Below are positions 35,541 to 43,295 of a DNA stretch of 64,000 nt, piece after piece. The position numbers were made by a program, and so were the translations under genes. The DNA comes from an uncultured Clostridia bacterium (GTDB lineage Bacteria > Bacillota > Clostridia > Christensenellales > Borkfalkiaceae). A model generated the notes under the pieces. The model worked only from the letters and a program-made list of their open reading frames with translations. It had not been told where the DNA came from and searched no databases. The DNA lies in contig CALVXG010000002.1 of assembly GCA_944368925.1 (NCBI GenBank), positions 62,001 to 126,000 of the forward strand. Reading direction: 5' to 3'. The number at the start of each line of letters is the position of its first letter. Position 1 is the stretch's first letter.

Positions 35541-36035
35541 ATGAAGAAATGTGTGTTTGCGGGGACGTTTGACCCGCCGACGCTGGGGCATAAAGACATC
35601 GTCATGAAGAGTCTTGATCTGTTTGACGAAGTGATCGTGGCGATTCTGATCAATCCGAACAAAAAGCCGCTGTTCACGGTGGAACAGCGGCTGGCGATGC
35701 TGCGCAAGGTATTTGAAAAATACAAAGCGGTGCGGGTGCTTTCGTACGACGGGCTGACGGTGGATCTGCTCAGGCGCGAGGGCGTCAAGTACTATGTACG
35801 CGGGATCCGCAACGGTACGGATTATGACTATGAAGCGCAGCTGAATTTTATCAACGTAGACATGTATAAGGATATGATCACGGTATTTTTCCCGACGCGG
35901 CAGGAGTTTTTGCATATCAGTTCGGGGCTTGTGAAGGACGCGCTGCGGTTCAACAAAAACGTTGACAAGTATATACCGGAGGAGATTCGGGGGGATCTGA
36001 AGAAATACCTGGAAGAGGCGAACCGAAATGTTTGA
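35541..36035 (+). CDS. coaD: Pantetheine-phosphate adenylyltransferase
   Basis: A 164-aa nucleotidyltransferase of coenzyme A synthesis (4'-phosphopantetheine + ATP to dephospho-CoA). GTFDPPTLGHKDI carries the TxGH-type motif, and NPNKKPLFTVEQRLAML, RGIRNGTDYDYE and the ISSG segment (HISSGLVKD) follow. The ATG at 35541 follows GGAGGGTAAAGGA. The DAHP synthase gene starts inside its last codons. Confidence 0.94.
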   Translation: MKKCVFAGTFDPPTLGHKDIVMKSLDLFDEVIVAILINPNKKPLFTVEQRLAMLRKVFEKYKAVRVLSYDGLTVDLLRREGVKYYVRGIRNGTDYDYEAQLNFINVDMYKDMITVFFPTRQEFLHISSGLVKDALRFNKNVDKYIPEEIRGDLKKYLEEANRNV

Positions 36036-37053
36036 AAGAGAGGAACTGATCCCGGCGGCGGAGGAGATTGTGGAGCGGTTGCCGTTGCCGGCGGAGCTTA
36101 AAAAGATCAAGGCAGAGCGGGACAGGCTGGCGTCGGAGGTGATCCGCGGGGAGACGGACAAATTGCTGCTGATCATCGGGCCGTGCTCGGCGCATGAGAG
36201 CAAGCCTGTGCTGGACTATGTGGAGCGGTTGGGTAAGCTGAACGAAAAGGTGCAGGACAAGATCGTGATCGTTCCGCGCATTTATACCAATAAACCGCGC
36301 ACCAAGGGCGTGGGGTATAAGGGAATGTTTACGCAGCCGGATCCCAAGAGCAAGGAAGACATACTCAAAGGAATTCTGACGATCCGACAGCTTCACATCG
36401 ACGCGATCGGGGCGAGCGGGCTTTCGGCGGCGGACGAGATGCTGTATCCGGAAAACTATGCGTACGTGGAAGATCTGCTGACGTATATAGCGATCGGGGC
36501 GCGTTCGAGCGAGAATCAGATGCACAGGCTGGTATCGAGCGGGATCGAGCTTCCGGTGGGGATCAAGAATCCGATGAGCGGATCCATACCGGTGCTTTTG
36601 AATTCGATCTATGCGGCGCAGAGCGGGGGGCAGGTTTTCAAATACCAGAACTACCAGGTGCGCACGACGGGGAACGAGCTTGCGCACGCGGTATTGCGCG
36701 GGGCGGTCGACGGGTACGGCAACGACATTCCGAACTTCCATTACGAAACGGTAATGAAGGTGATCGAGGGATATTCGAAAACGGGGTTGAAGAACCCTGC
36801 GATCGTGATCGACGCGAACCATTCGAATTCGGGGAAGCAGTACAAGCAGCAGATCCGCATTGTGGAAGAGGTGCTCAACAACAGGTTGTACGACAAAGAT
36901 TTCAAAAAGTACGTCAAGGGTTTCATGATCGAGAGTTTTATCGAAGAGGGATGCCAGAAAGAAGACGTCATTTACGGGAAATCGATCACGGATCCGTGCC
37001 TGGGATGGGCGGATACGGAGCGGTTGGTGCTGGATATAGCGGATAAAATTTAA
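36028..37053 (+). CDS. DAHP synthase (AroG/AroF type)
   Basis: A 341-aa class I 3-deoxy-7-phosphoheptulonate synthase, the first step of the shikimate pathway (PEP + erythrose-4-phosphate). LLIIGPCSAHE, PRIYTNKPRTKGVGYKG, GARSSENQMHR, VIDANHSNSGK and SFIEEG are the metal- and substrate-binding stretches. It is the AroG/AroF/AroH class, with no added chorismate mutase domain. It overlaps coaD by 8 bases and is followed 11 bases later by prephenate dehydratase, so this pair makes an aromatic amino acid branch inserted into the ylb cluster. Confidence 0.93.
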   Translation: MFEREELIPAAEEIVERLPLPAELKKIKAERDRLASEVIRGETDKLLLIIGPCSAHESKPVLDYVERLGKLNEKVQDKIVIVPRIYTNKPRTKGVGYKGMFTQPDPKSKEDILKGILTIRQLHIDAIGASGLSAADEMLYPENYAYVEDLLTYIAIGARSSENQMHRLVSSGIELPVGIKNPMSGSIPVLLNSIYAAQSGGQVFKYQNYQVRTTGNELAHAVLRGAVDGYGNDIPNFHYETVMKVIEGYSKTGLKNPAIVIDANHSNSGKQYKQQIRIVEEVLNNRLYDKDFKKYVKGFMIESFIEEGCQKEDVIYGKSITDPCLGWADTERLVLDIADKI

Positions 37054-37064
37054 GGAGTTCCTGA

Positions 37065-37883
37065 ATGAACGAGGAGCAGAGAGTGCGAAAGACGGGGTAT
37101 CTGGGGCCGGAAGGGAGTTATTCTTCTCTTGCGGCGAAGCAGTTGAGCCCGAAGAGCGAGCAAGTGCCGTACCGCAGTTTTGCGGAGGTCGTGAATGCGC
37201 TTTTGAGCGGAGATGCAGACGAAATCGTCCTGCCTGTGGAAAACACGCTGCAGGGGGCGGTGACGCAGAATTTGGATCTTTTGTATGCAAACCCGCAGCT
37301 GTACGCGGTGTGTGAGTACGTATTGCCGATCGAGCACAGGCTGATCGTGCGCAAGGGCACGAAGCTAAAGGACATCGAGCGGCTGTATTCGCATCAGCAG
37401 GCGATCCTGCAATGTTCTGCGTTTTTGTCGGAAAATCTTCCGAATGCGCGGATCATCTACACCGATTCCACGATGCAGAGCCTGTCCCATATTAAGGAAA
37501 AGGGCGACGCGGGGATCGTGGGTTCGCATGTGCGGGAAGATGGCTTTGAATTTATCGACGGAAACATTGCGGACGAGCCGAAAAATTTTACGCATTTTCT
37601 GCTTGTGAAAAAGGGAAAGGAAAACCTTCCCGCGCACAGCAGGCGCATTTATTTTGCGGCGACGTGTCCGCACGAGCCGGGCGCCCTGTTGAAAATGCTG
37701 CAGATTTTGTCGGTGTACGATCTGAACATGACGAAAATCGAATCCAGGCCCATCAAGAATTCGCCGGGGGAATACTGTTTCTTCGTCGAATTTGAGGGCG
37801 ACATTTCCGTAAAGAACGTGAAAGCGGCGTTGGACCGCCTTTCCGAATACACAAAAAATTACAAGCTGCTCGGCTGTTATTAA
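37065..37883 (+). CDS. pheA: Prephenate dehydratase
   Basis: A 272-aa enzyme converting prephenate to phenylpyruvate in phenylalanine synthesis. The catalytic domain starts GYLGPEGSYSSLAA and contains LPVENTLQGAV and the NFTHFLLV segment (equivalent of the usual TRF motif). The C-terminal ACT domain (about 195-270) has GALLKMLQILSVYDLNMTKI followed by ESRP, the phenylalanine-binding feedback site. No chorismate mutase domain. It begins after AAGGAGTTCCTGA. Confidence 0.93.
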   Translation: MNEEQRVRKTGYLGPEGSYSSLAAKQLSPKSEQVPYRSFAEVVNALLSGDADEIVLPVENTLQGAVTQNLDLLYANPQLYAVCEYVLPIEHRLIVRKGTKLKDIERLYSHQQAILQCSAFLSENLPNARIIYTDSTMQSLSHIKEKGDAGIVGSHVREDGFEFIDGNIADEPKNFTHFLLVKKGKENLPAHSRRIYFAATCPHEPGALLKMLQILSVYDLNMTKIESRPIKNSPGEYCFFVEFEGDISVKNVKAALDRLSEYTKNYKLLGCY

Positions 37884-38004
37884 GCGCGTGCAGCTTTTTC
37901 GGATATTTTTGTTTTGCCCGCAATTATTCGTTTTATCTGAAAAAAACGGAAGGCTTACGCAAAGAAAGGCAGTTTTTTATTTTGGCGCATTTGCGGGAAA
38001 AGAA

Positions 38005-38970
38005 TCAGAGAAAGAGCGCTTGGAAAGCGAGGCAGAGAAAGAAAGCAATCACGGCCTGCAAGAATTTGGCGGCGATGAATTTTCCGATTTTCACGCCCGC
38101 GGGTTTGAGGAACGCGATCTGCTGGGCGAGAATGCTGGCGCCGCCGAAGGTGACGCAGAAAGCGGCGCAGGGGAGTGCGAACGATCCGCCTGCGGCGGCG
38201 AGGGCGGCGCAGCCGCGGGTACTTTCGAGCAGACCGTACGTCAGCGCCCGCGCGGAAGATTCCGCGCCGAACAGGGAGAAGAAAGAGGAGAGCAAAAAGA
38301 CGGGAATTTCCATCAGTTTTGTGTTTTCCAGCGCCCTTGCGATGACGCAGAAATAGGCGATGAACCCGCCGACGCACAGAATGGAAATAACTGCGCCCTG
38401 TATGCTTTCCGCAAATACGTTATTGCTTTTTTGCGACGAAACGGGCAATTTTGCGGGATCGTCTGCGGGAGGCAGGAAGGGTGCGCGGAGTGCATAAAAG
38501 AGGAAGACGGAACCAAAGTGCGCGGCGAGCAGAATCCAGCCCGCGCGGATATCGAAGAACATAGCGGAGCCGACGCTTCCGAGCAGGAACATCGGGCCGG
38601 ACGTGGAGCAGACGATCGCGGCGCGCGTCGTATCTTTTTCGCGGATGAGACCCGCGTTTTTCATGTCGAGCAGCGTGCGGCTGCCGACGGGGTAACCGGA
38701 AAGCGCGCTTAAAAAGACGCAAAGGGACGCGGCGGCGGGGAGTTTGCACGATCGCATGAGGGGAGAGAGCCTGTCCGAAAGTTTGGCGGCGCCCGTCTTT
38801 GTGAGGAGTGCGGCCGTGACCATAAACGGGAACAGGGAAGGCAGGACAGATTTTGACCACAGGGCGATACCTTCGGCGCAGGCGGCGGCGTACTCTTTCG
38901 GGGACGCCAGGAGAAGGAGAGGAAACAGCAGCAAAGCGGCGAATGCCGCCGTTTTTCGGATACGTACCAT
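38005..38970 (-). CDS. YlbJ-like nucleoside-recognition-domain membrane protein
   Basis: A 321-aa polytopic protein with about eight membrane segments and the gate-domain-like LSGYPVGSRTLLDM and CSTSGPMFLLGSVG stretches of the sporulation integral membrane protein YlbJ/nucleoside recognition family. YlbJ is near 400 aa, so this is a shorter relative. The ATG at 38970 has no clear ribosome site, and longer frames overlap the divergent patatin gene; the true start is uncertain. Its neighbour across 30 bp is the YlbK-like patatin, as in B. subtilis. A role in sporulation is inferred from synteny. Confidence 0.75.
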   Translation of the reverse strand: MVRIRKTAAFAALLLFPLLLLASPKEYAAACAEGIALWSKSVLPSLFPFMVTAALLTKTGAAKLSDRLSPLMRSCKLPAAASLCVFLSALSGYPVGSRTLLDMKNAGLIREKDTTRAAIVCSTSGPMFLLGSVGSAMFFDIRAGWILLAAHFGSVFLFYALRAPFLPPADDPAKLPVSSQKSNNVFAESIQGAVISILCVGGFIAYFCVIARALENTKLMEIPVFLLSSFFSLFGAESSARALTYGLLESTRGCAALAAAGGSFALPCAAFCVTFGGASILAQQIAFLKPAGVKIGKFIAAKFLQAVIAFFLCLAFQALFL

Positions 38971-39000
38971 ACTAAAATATATGAACGGAGCAAGGAGATT

Positions 39001-39840
39001 ATGAGCAGGAAACTGGGACTTGCGTTGGGTGCGGGCGGTGCGCGCGGCGTGGCGCACATCGGGTTTTTGAAGGCGTTGGAGGAGGAAGGCATACGTCCGG
39101 ATTTTATTTCGGGTTCGTCGATGGGCAGTATTATCGGGGCCTGTTATGCGAAGGGGATGAGTGCGGACGAAATGCGGGAGACGGTGAGCCAGCTTTCGGC
39201 GTTCGACATCGTGGATCTGGGGATCCTCACGCTGAGCAAACTGGGACTGATGCGCTGGACGAAGGTGCGGAAGATGATGCTGTCGCTGTTGGAAAATTGT
39301 GATTTTTCCGATCTGAAAATTCCGTTTTGCTGTGTGGCGGTGGATCTGATTTCGGGAAAACTGAAGACGTTTCGCGAGGGGAACGTAACGGACGCGATTT
39401 TGGCGTCGAGTTCCATGCCGACGGTGTTTCGTCCCGTGGAGAAGGACGGGATGCTTTTGGTCGACGGGGGCGTTTTGTGCCGCGTACCCGTGCGGCAGGT
39501 GCGGGATATGGGTGCGGACGTCGTGGTGGCGGTGGACGTATTGGGGAAGTGCGGGAGCATCGAAAAGGTGCCGAACGTGCTTTCGCTCATCACGCGCGTA
39601 TACGATATTATGGATTACGAGCGCACGCGCGATCATTGCAGGAGAAAGAGCGAGCGGGCGGACTTATGGCTGGAACCGGACATGGGGAACATATCGCAAT
39701 ACAAATTGAAATATCATCCTTCGGCGTACGAGTCGGGGTATAAGTTGGGAAAGGAAAACGCGGAGCGGATAAAGATGCTTTTGCGGGGCGAAAAGGCGCC
39801 GCGCGGGCGAGGCAAACCGAAAGGGGAGCGCGCCTTGTAA
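39001..39840 (+). CDS. Patatin-like phospholipase (YlbK/RssA-type)
   Basis: A 279-aa patatin-family lipid acyl hydrolase. The oxyanion loop is LGAGGARGVAHIG, the nucleophile serine is in GSSMG (near residue 42), and the catalytic Asp is in LLVDGGVLCRVPV. The size matches bacterial RssA/YlbK proteins. AAGGAG precedes the ATG. It diverges from the YlbJ-like gene and is followed by rarA 18 bases later. The substrate is unknown. Confidence 0.9.
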   Translation: MSRKLGLALGAGGARGVAHIGFLKALEEEGIRPDFISGSSMGSIIGACYAKGMSADEMRETVSQLSAFDIVDLGILTLSKLGLMRWTKVRKMMLSLLENCDFSDLKIPFCCVAVDLISGKLKTFREGNVTDAILASSSMPTVFRPVEKDGMLLVDGGVLCRVPVRQVRDMGADVVVAVDVLGKCGSIEKVPNVLSLITRVYDIMDYERTRDHCRRKSERADLWLEPDMGNISQYKLKYHPSAYESGYKLGKENAERIKMLLRGEKAPRGRGKPKGERAL

Positions 39841-39858
39841 CGGGAGAGAGCGGGAAGT

Positions 39859-41070
39859 ATGGAAAACTTATTTACGAATTTACACAACGATCTGAAGCCG
39901 TTGGCGGAGCGAATGCGTCCGACGGGGCTGGACGATTTTGTCGGACAGCGGCACATCTTGGGAGAAGGGAAGCTACTGCGCAGGCTGATACGGGCGAAAA
40001 AGGTCCCGAGCTGTATTTTTTACGGGCCGCCGGGAACGGGAAAGACGACGCTGGCCAGGATCATAGCGGAGACGACGGGCGGCAGGTTTGTGATGCTGAA
40101 TGCGATTTCGAGCGGGGTAGCGGACGTAAAGGCGGTGATCGAGGAAGCGAAAAAGACGTTCGAGATGTTCGGGAAGAAGACGTATCTTCTTTTGGACGAA
40201 TGCCATCGTTGGAGCAAAGCGCAGAGCGATTCGCTTTTGGCGGTGCTGGAATCGGGGCAGATCGTACTGATCGGATCGACGACGGAATCGCCCAATTACA
40301 GTATGACGCGCGCCATTGTGAGCAGGTGTACGCTGTTTGAATTCCGAAAAGTGGACGCGGAAGACATAAAAAAGGCGCTTTTGCGTGCGATCGGGGCGGA
40401 GAACGGTTTGAAGGCGTTTCACATTCAAATCGACGACGAAGCGCTGACGTATTTTGCGACGGCCTGCGCGGGCGACGTGCGGAGCGCGCTGAACGGGTTG
40501 GAGATCGCGGCGCTGACGACCGATCCCGACAAAGACGGGGTGCGGGCGATCACGAAGGAAGTTGCGGCGGAGTGTCTGCAAAAGAAAGCGCTGAGCCTGA
40601 ACGAGGACGTGTTTTATCACATTCTGAGCGCGTTTTGCAAGAGTTTGCGCGGGAGCGACGCGACGGCGGCGCTGTATTATGCGAACAGGCTGATCGAGGC
40701 GGGGTGCGAGCCGCAGCTTCTGGCGCGCAGGACGATCGTGCACGCGAGCGAGGACTGCTGTTCGGCGAAAGCACTGAACACGGCGTGCAACGCCCTGTTT
40801 GCGCTGAACAATCTGGGCATGCCGGAGGGGAATATCGTGCTGACGCAGGCGATCATCGAGGTATGCGAGGCGCCGAAGACGAACAGGGTCATCAAGGCGA
40901 TGGAGATGGCGATCGACGACGCGCGCAACCATCCGGACGATGCCGTGCCTGACTATCTGAAAAATCATACGCCCGCGAGCAAGAATTACAAATACCCTCA
41001 CGATTACGGCGGATATGTGGAGCAGCAATACCTGCCAAATTCTCTCAAAGACAGAAATTATTTCAAATAA
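39859..41070 (+). CDS. rarA: Replication-associated recombination protein RarA
   Basis: A 403-aa AAA+ ATPase of the RarA/MgsA/WRNIP1 family, acting at stalled forks. MRPTGLDDFVGQRH is the N-terminal family mark. Walker A is GPPGTGKTT, Walker B LLLDECHRW, sensor 1 IGSTTESPNY, and the C-terminal tetramerisation domain contains NNLGMPEGNIVLTQAI and HDYGGYVEQQYLP. Length is typical. Strong terminators follow at 41075-41127. Confidence 0.94.
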   Translation: MENLFTNLHNDLKPLAERMRPTGLDDFVGQRHILGEGKLLRRLIRAKKVPSCIFYGPPGTGKTTLARIIAETTGGRFVMLNAISSGVADVKAVIEEAKKTFEMFGKKTYLLLDECHRWSKAQSDSLLAVLESGQIVLIGSTTESPNYSMTRAIVSRCTLFEFRKVDAEDIKKALLRAIGAENGLKAFHIQIDDEALTYFATACAGDVRSALNGLEIAALTTDPDKDGVRAITKEVAAECLQKKALSLNEDVFYHILSAFCKSLRGSDATAALYYANRLIEAGCEPQLLARRTIVHASEDCCSAKALNTACNALFALNNLGMPEGNIVLTQAIIEVCEAPKTNRVIKAMEMAIDDARNHPDDAVPDYLKNHTPASKNYKYPHDYGGYVEQQYLPNSLKDRNYFK

Positions 41071-41074
41071 GAAA

Positions 41075-41127
41075 GCGATGCGGCTTTTGCCGCATCGTTT
41101 AAGCGGGCGGCAAAAGCCGCCCGCTTT
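41075..41127 (+). terminator. Double terminator of rarA
   Basis: GATGCGGC/GCCGCATC (41075-41094) and AAGCGGGCGGC/GCCGCCCGCTT (41101-41126). Between here and the small RNA promoter, about 41128-41290, is AT-rich sequence with a GTGTA/TACAC hairpin and a long TGCAAAAAAATT palindrome near 41249-41273 but no gene. Confidence 0.75.
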
Positions 41128-41324
41128 CGTTTGTGACAAAAAAGTAAGAAAAACGTTTAAAAAAATTTCCGGGAAATACAGGCTGTTTGAAAGCGTGTAT
41201 GCAAATTATACACAAAAGGCGCATATTATAGTATAAACTGTATAAAAGTGCAAAAAAATTAATTTTTTTGCAAGGAATTTTGCCGAAGATATTTACATTC
41301 TGAAAATTTATGGTATAATAGATG

Positions 41325-41504
41325 AAATAACAGTGATAAAAAAAGACAAAATAGCGGGGAATTGTAAACGGAGAAGGGAACCGAAGCCGTAGGGAGAGTG
41401 CGGCGGGGGGACTGAAAAATTGCGGTTGTTGCGGCGAGAAACTTTACAAAAAGATCTGATGAAAACCGATGGATTCCTGCGCATTTGTCGCAGGAAATTT
41501 TTTT
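41325..41504 (+). ncRNA. Candidate structured small RNA
   Basis: Promoter TTTACA (41292-41297), 16 bp, TATAAT (41314-41319), and an intrinsic terminator TTCCTGCG/CGCAGGAA plus T-run (41474-41504) bracket about 180 nt without a gene. Inside, TTGTAAA (41362-41368) pairs with TTTACAA (41443-41449), AACCG with CGGTT, and GCCGTA with TGCGGC around a GGGAGAG loop. Size and long imperfect stem would suit 6S RNA, but I cannot assign a family. The SRP RNA signature is absent. Confidence 0.5.
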
Positions 41505-41565
41505 CAAAAGGAATTTGTTATAGTAAGTATTAATTTTCATAATAGTTTAATTTTCGGGGAATAAA

Positions 41566-41594
41566 TTGACAAACGGTCGTGGATTTCATATAAT
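41566..41594 (+). promoter_or_regulatory. Consensus promoter of the hut operon
   Basis: TTGACA (41566-41571), exactly 17 bp, TATAAT (41589-41594): a perfect sigma-A promoter with a start near 41601, about 137 bases before hutH. Confidence 0.8.
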
Positions 41595-41612
41595 GAAACC
41601 ATACAGCAAGGG

Positions 41613-41660
41613 CGCTGTGAGCGATTGTCATGGAACGGTGGCTCACGGCGTTTTTGTTTA
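41613..41660 (+). promoter_or_regulatory. Attenuator-like hairpin in the hut leader
   Basis: CGCTGTGAGC (41613-41622) pairs with GCTCACGGCG (41641-41650) and is followed by TTTTTGTTT. An intrinsic terminator between a perfect promoter and hutH implies conditional read-through. No hutP gene is present in the window and the spaced UAG triplets bound by HutP are not seen. Confidence 0.6.
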
Positions 41661-41737
41661 CTGGGGAATGGAAAGAACATATTTTTTGCGAGAGAGCGGA
41701 AAATTGTTTTTTATAAATCTGCAGGAGGGAGAGACAG

Positions 41738-43267
41738 TTGGAAAGGGTTGTCATTACCGGAAATGAGATAGCGTTGAAACAGATAGTGAATGTAGCGAGA
41801 CAAGGAGCGAATGTCTCGTTGTCCCCGTCTGCGGAGGAAAACATAATAAAATCGCGGGGAGTTGTGAATAAACTTGTGGAAGAATCCAGAGTGGTCTACG
41901 GGGTCACGACGGGGTTCGGGATGTTCAGTGAGAAATTCATTGAAAAAGAGTTTACAAACAGTCTTCAGAAAAATCTGATTATCTCCCACGCAGTCGGCGC
42001 GGGAGATTTTTTTAAAGACGAAGTAGTGCGGGCGGCGATGTTTCTTCGGATCAACAATTTTGCCAAGGGGTATTCGGGGATCCGGTTGGAGACGGTGCAG
42101 ACGCTGATACGGATGCTGAACGAAGGAGTGACGCCGGTGGTACCGGAGAAAGGGTCGCTGGGAGCGAGCGGAGATCTGGTGCCGTTGGCGCACATGGTAC
42201 TGCCTTTATTGGGACTGGGCCAAGCCAAGTACAAGGGGCAGGTCATGGACGGGAAGGACGCGATGGCGGCGGCGGGGATCCCCACGCAAGAGCTGACGCA
42301 GAAAGAAGGGTTAGCGCTGATCAACGGGACGCAGTTCATGACGGCGGTCGGGGCGTTGGCGGTGTACGATGCGCTGGAGCTTTTGAAGGTCGCGGACATA
42401 GCGGCGGCGATGAGTTTTGAAGCGCAGAACGGCGTGATCGACTCGCTGGACGCGCGTATGCATCAGATACGGCCGCACAAGGGGCAGATCGACACGGCGA
42501 AGATCGTATCGGATCTTCTCAAGGGGAGCAAGAACGTGACGCGGCAGGGCGAGATCCGAGTGCAGGATGCGTATTCGCTGCGGTGCACGCCGCAGGTACA
42601 CGGGGCGAGCAAAGATGCGATTCACTATGTATTGGACAAAGTGGAGACGGAGATCGATTCGGTGACGGACAATCCCGTGGTATTTTCGGACACGCAGGAA
42701 GCGATTTCGGGCGGAAATTTTCACGGGCAGCCGATGGCGCTGAGTTTTGATTTTCTGGGGATCGCGTTGGCGGAGATTGCGGACATATCGGAGCGCAGGA
42801 TCGAGCGTATGGTGAATTCGGCGCTGTCGGGGCTTCCCTCGTTTCTGGTGGAGCGAGGGGGCGTGAACAGCGGGTACATGATCGTGCAGTACACGGCGGC
42901 GGCGCTGGTATCGGAGAACAAAGTGCTGGCGCATCCTGCGAGCGTGGATTCGATTCCGTCGAGTGCGAACCAGGAAGACCATGTTTCGATGGGAACGATT
43001 GCGGCGCGCAAGGCGCGGGAGATTCTGGAAAACGTGCGGCGCGTGCTGGCGATCGAGCTGATGTGTGCGTGCCAGGCGATCGATCTTCGCGGCGACAAAG
43101 GAATGGGCTGCGGGACGAAGGCGGCGTACGAATGTGTGCGCAAGGTCGTGCCTTTCCTGAAAGAAGACAGGCCTTTGTACGGGGACATCAATCTTTGCGA
43201 GCAGCTGATCATCGACGGAAGTTTGGTGCGGCACGTAGAAGAGAATGCGGGGCCGATGCACGTATGA
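41738..43267 (+). CDS. hutH: Histidine ammonia-lyase
   Basis: A 509-aa enzyme removing ammonia from histidine to give urocanate. The MIO cofactor forms from the A-S-G in GSLGASGDLVPLAHM. VTTGFGMFSE near the N terminus and QEDHVSMGTIAARKA later are further family marks. Translation starts at a TTG preceded by GGAGGGA seven bases upstream. It is the first gene of the hut operon; hutU follows 28 bases later. Expression is probably set by the leader hairpin at 41613-41660. Confidence 0.95.
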   Translation: MERVVITGNEIALKQIVNVARQGANVSLSPSAEENIIKSRGVVNKLVEESRVVYGVTTGFGMFSEKFIEKEFTNSLQKNLIISHAVGAGDFFKDEVVRAAMFLRINNFAKGYSGIRLETVQTLIRMLNEGVTPVVPEKGSLGASGDLVPLAHMVLPLLGLGQAKYKGQVMDGKDAMAAAGIPTQELTQKEGLALINGTQFMTAVGALAVYDALELLKVADIAAAMSFEAQNGVIDSLDARMHQIRPHKGQIDTAKIVSDLLKGSKNVTRQGEIRVQDAYSLRCTPQVHGASKDAIHYVLDKVETEIDSVTDNPVVFSDTQEAISGGNFHGQPMALSFDFLGIALAEIADISERRIERMVNSALSGLPSFLVERGGVNSGYMIVQYTAAALVSENKVLAHPASVDSIPSSANQEDHVSMGTIAARKAREILENVRRVLAIELMCACQAIDLRGDKGMGCGTKAAYECVRKVVPFLKEDRPLYGDINLCEQLIIDGSLVRHVEENAGPMHV

Positions 43268-43295
43268 CGTGTGAAAGAAGGGAGAGAGAGTTTCG

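Noticed and set aside
35950-37290. 446-codon frame opposite DAHP synthase and pheA
   Set aside because: Antisense shadow caused by GC-rich codons; the plus strand encodes clear enzymes.
38971-39636. N-terminal extension of the YlbJ-like frame to 543 codons
   Set aside because: The extension is antisense to the patatin gene and has no family-like sequence; the membrane protein begins near 38970.
41325-41504. SRP RNA
   Set aside because: The conserved GGTCAGG...GGAAGCAGCC-type apical signature is absent.
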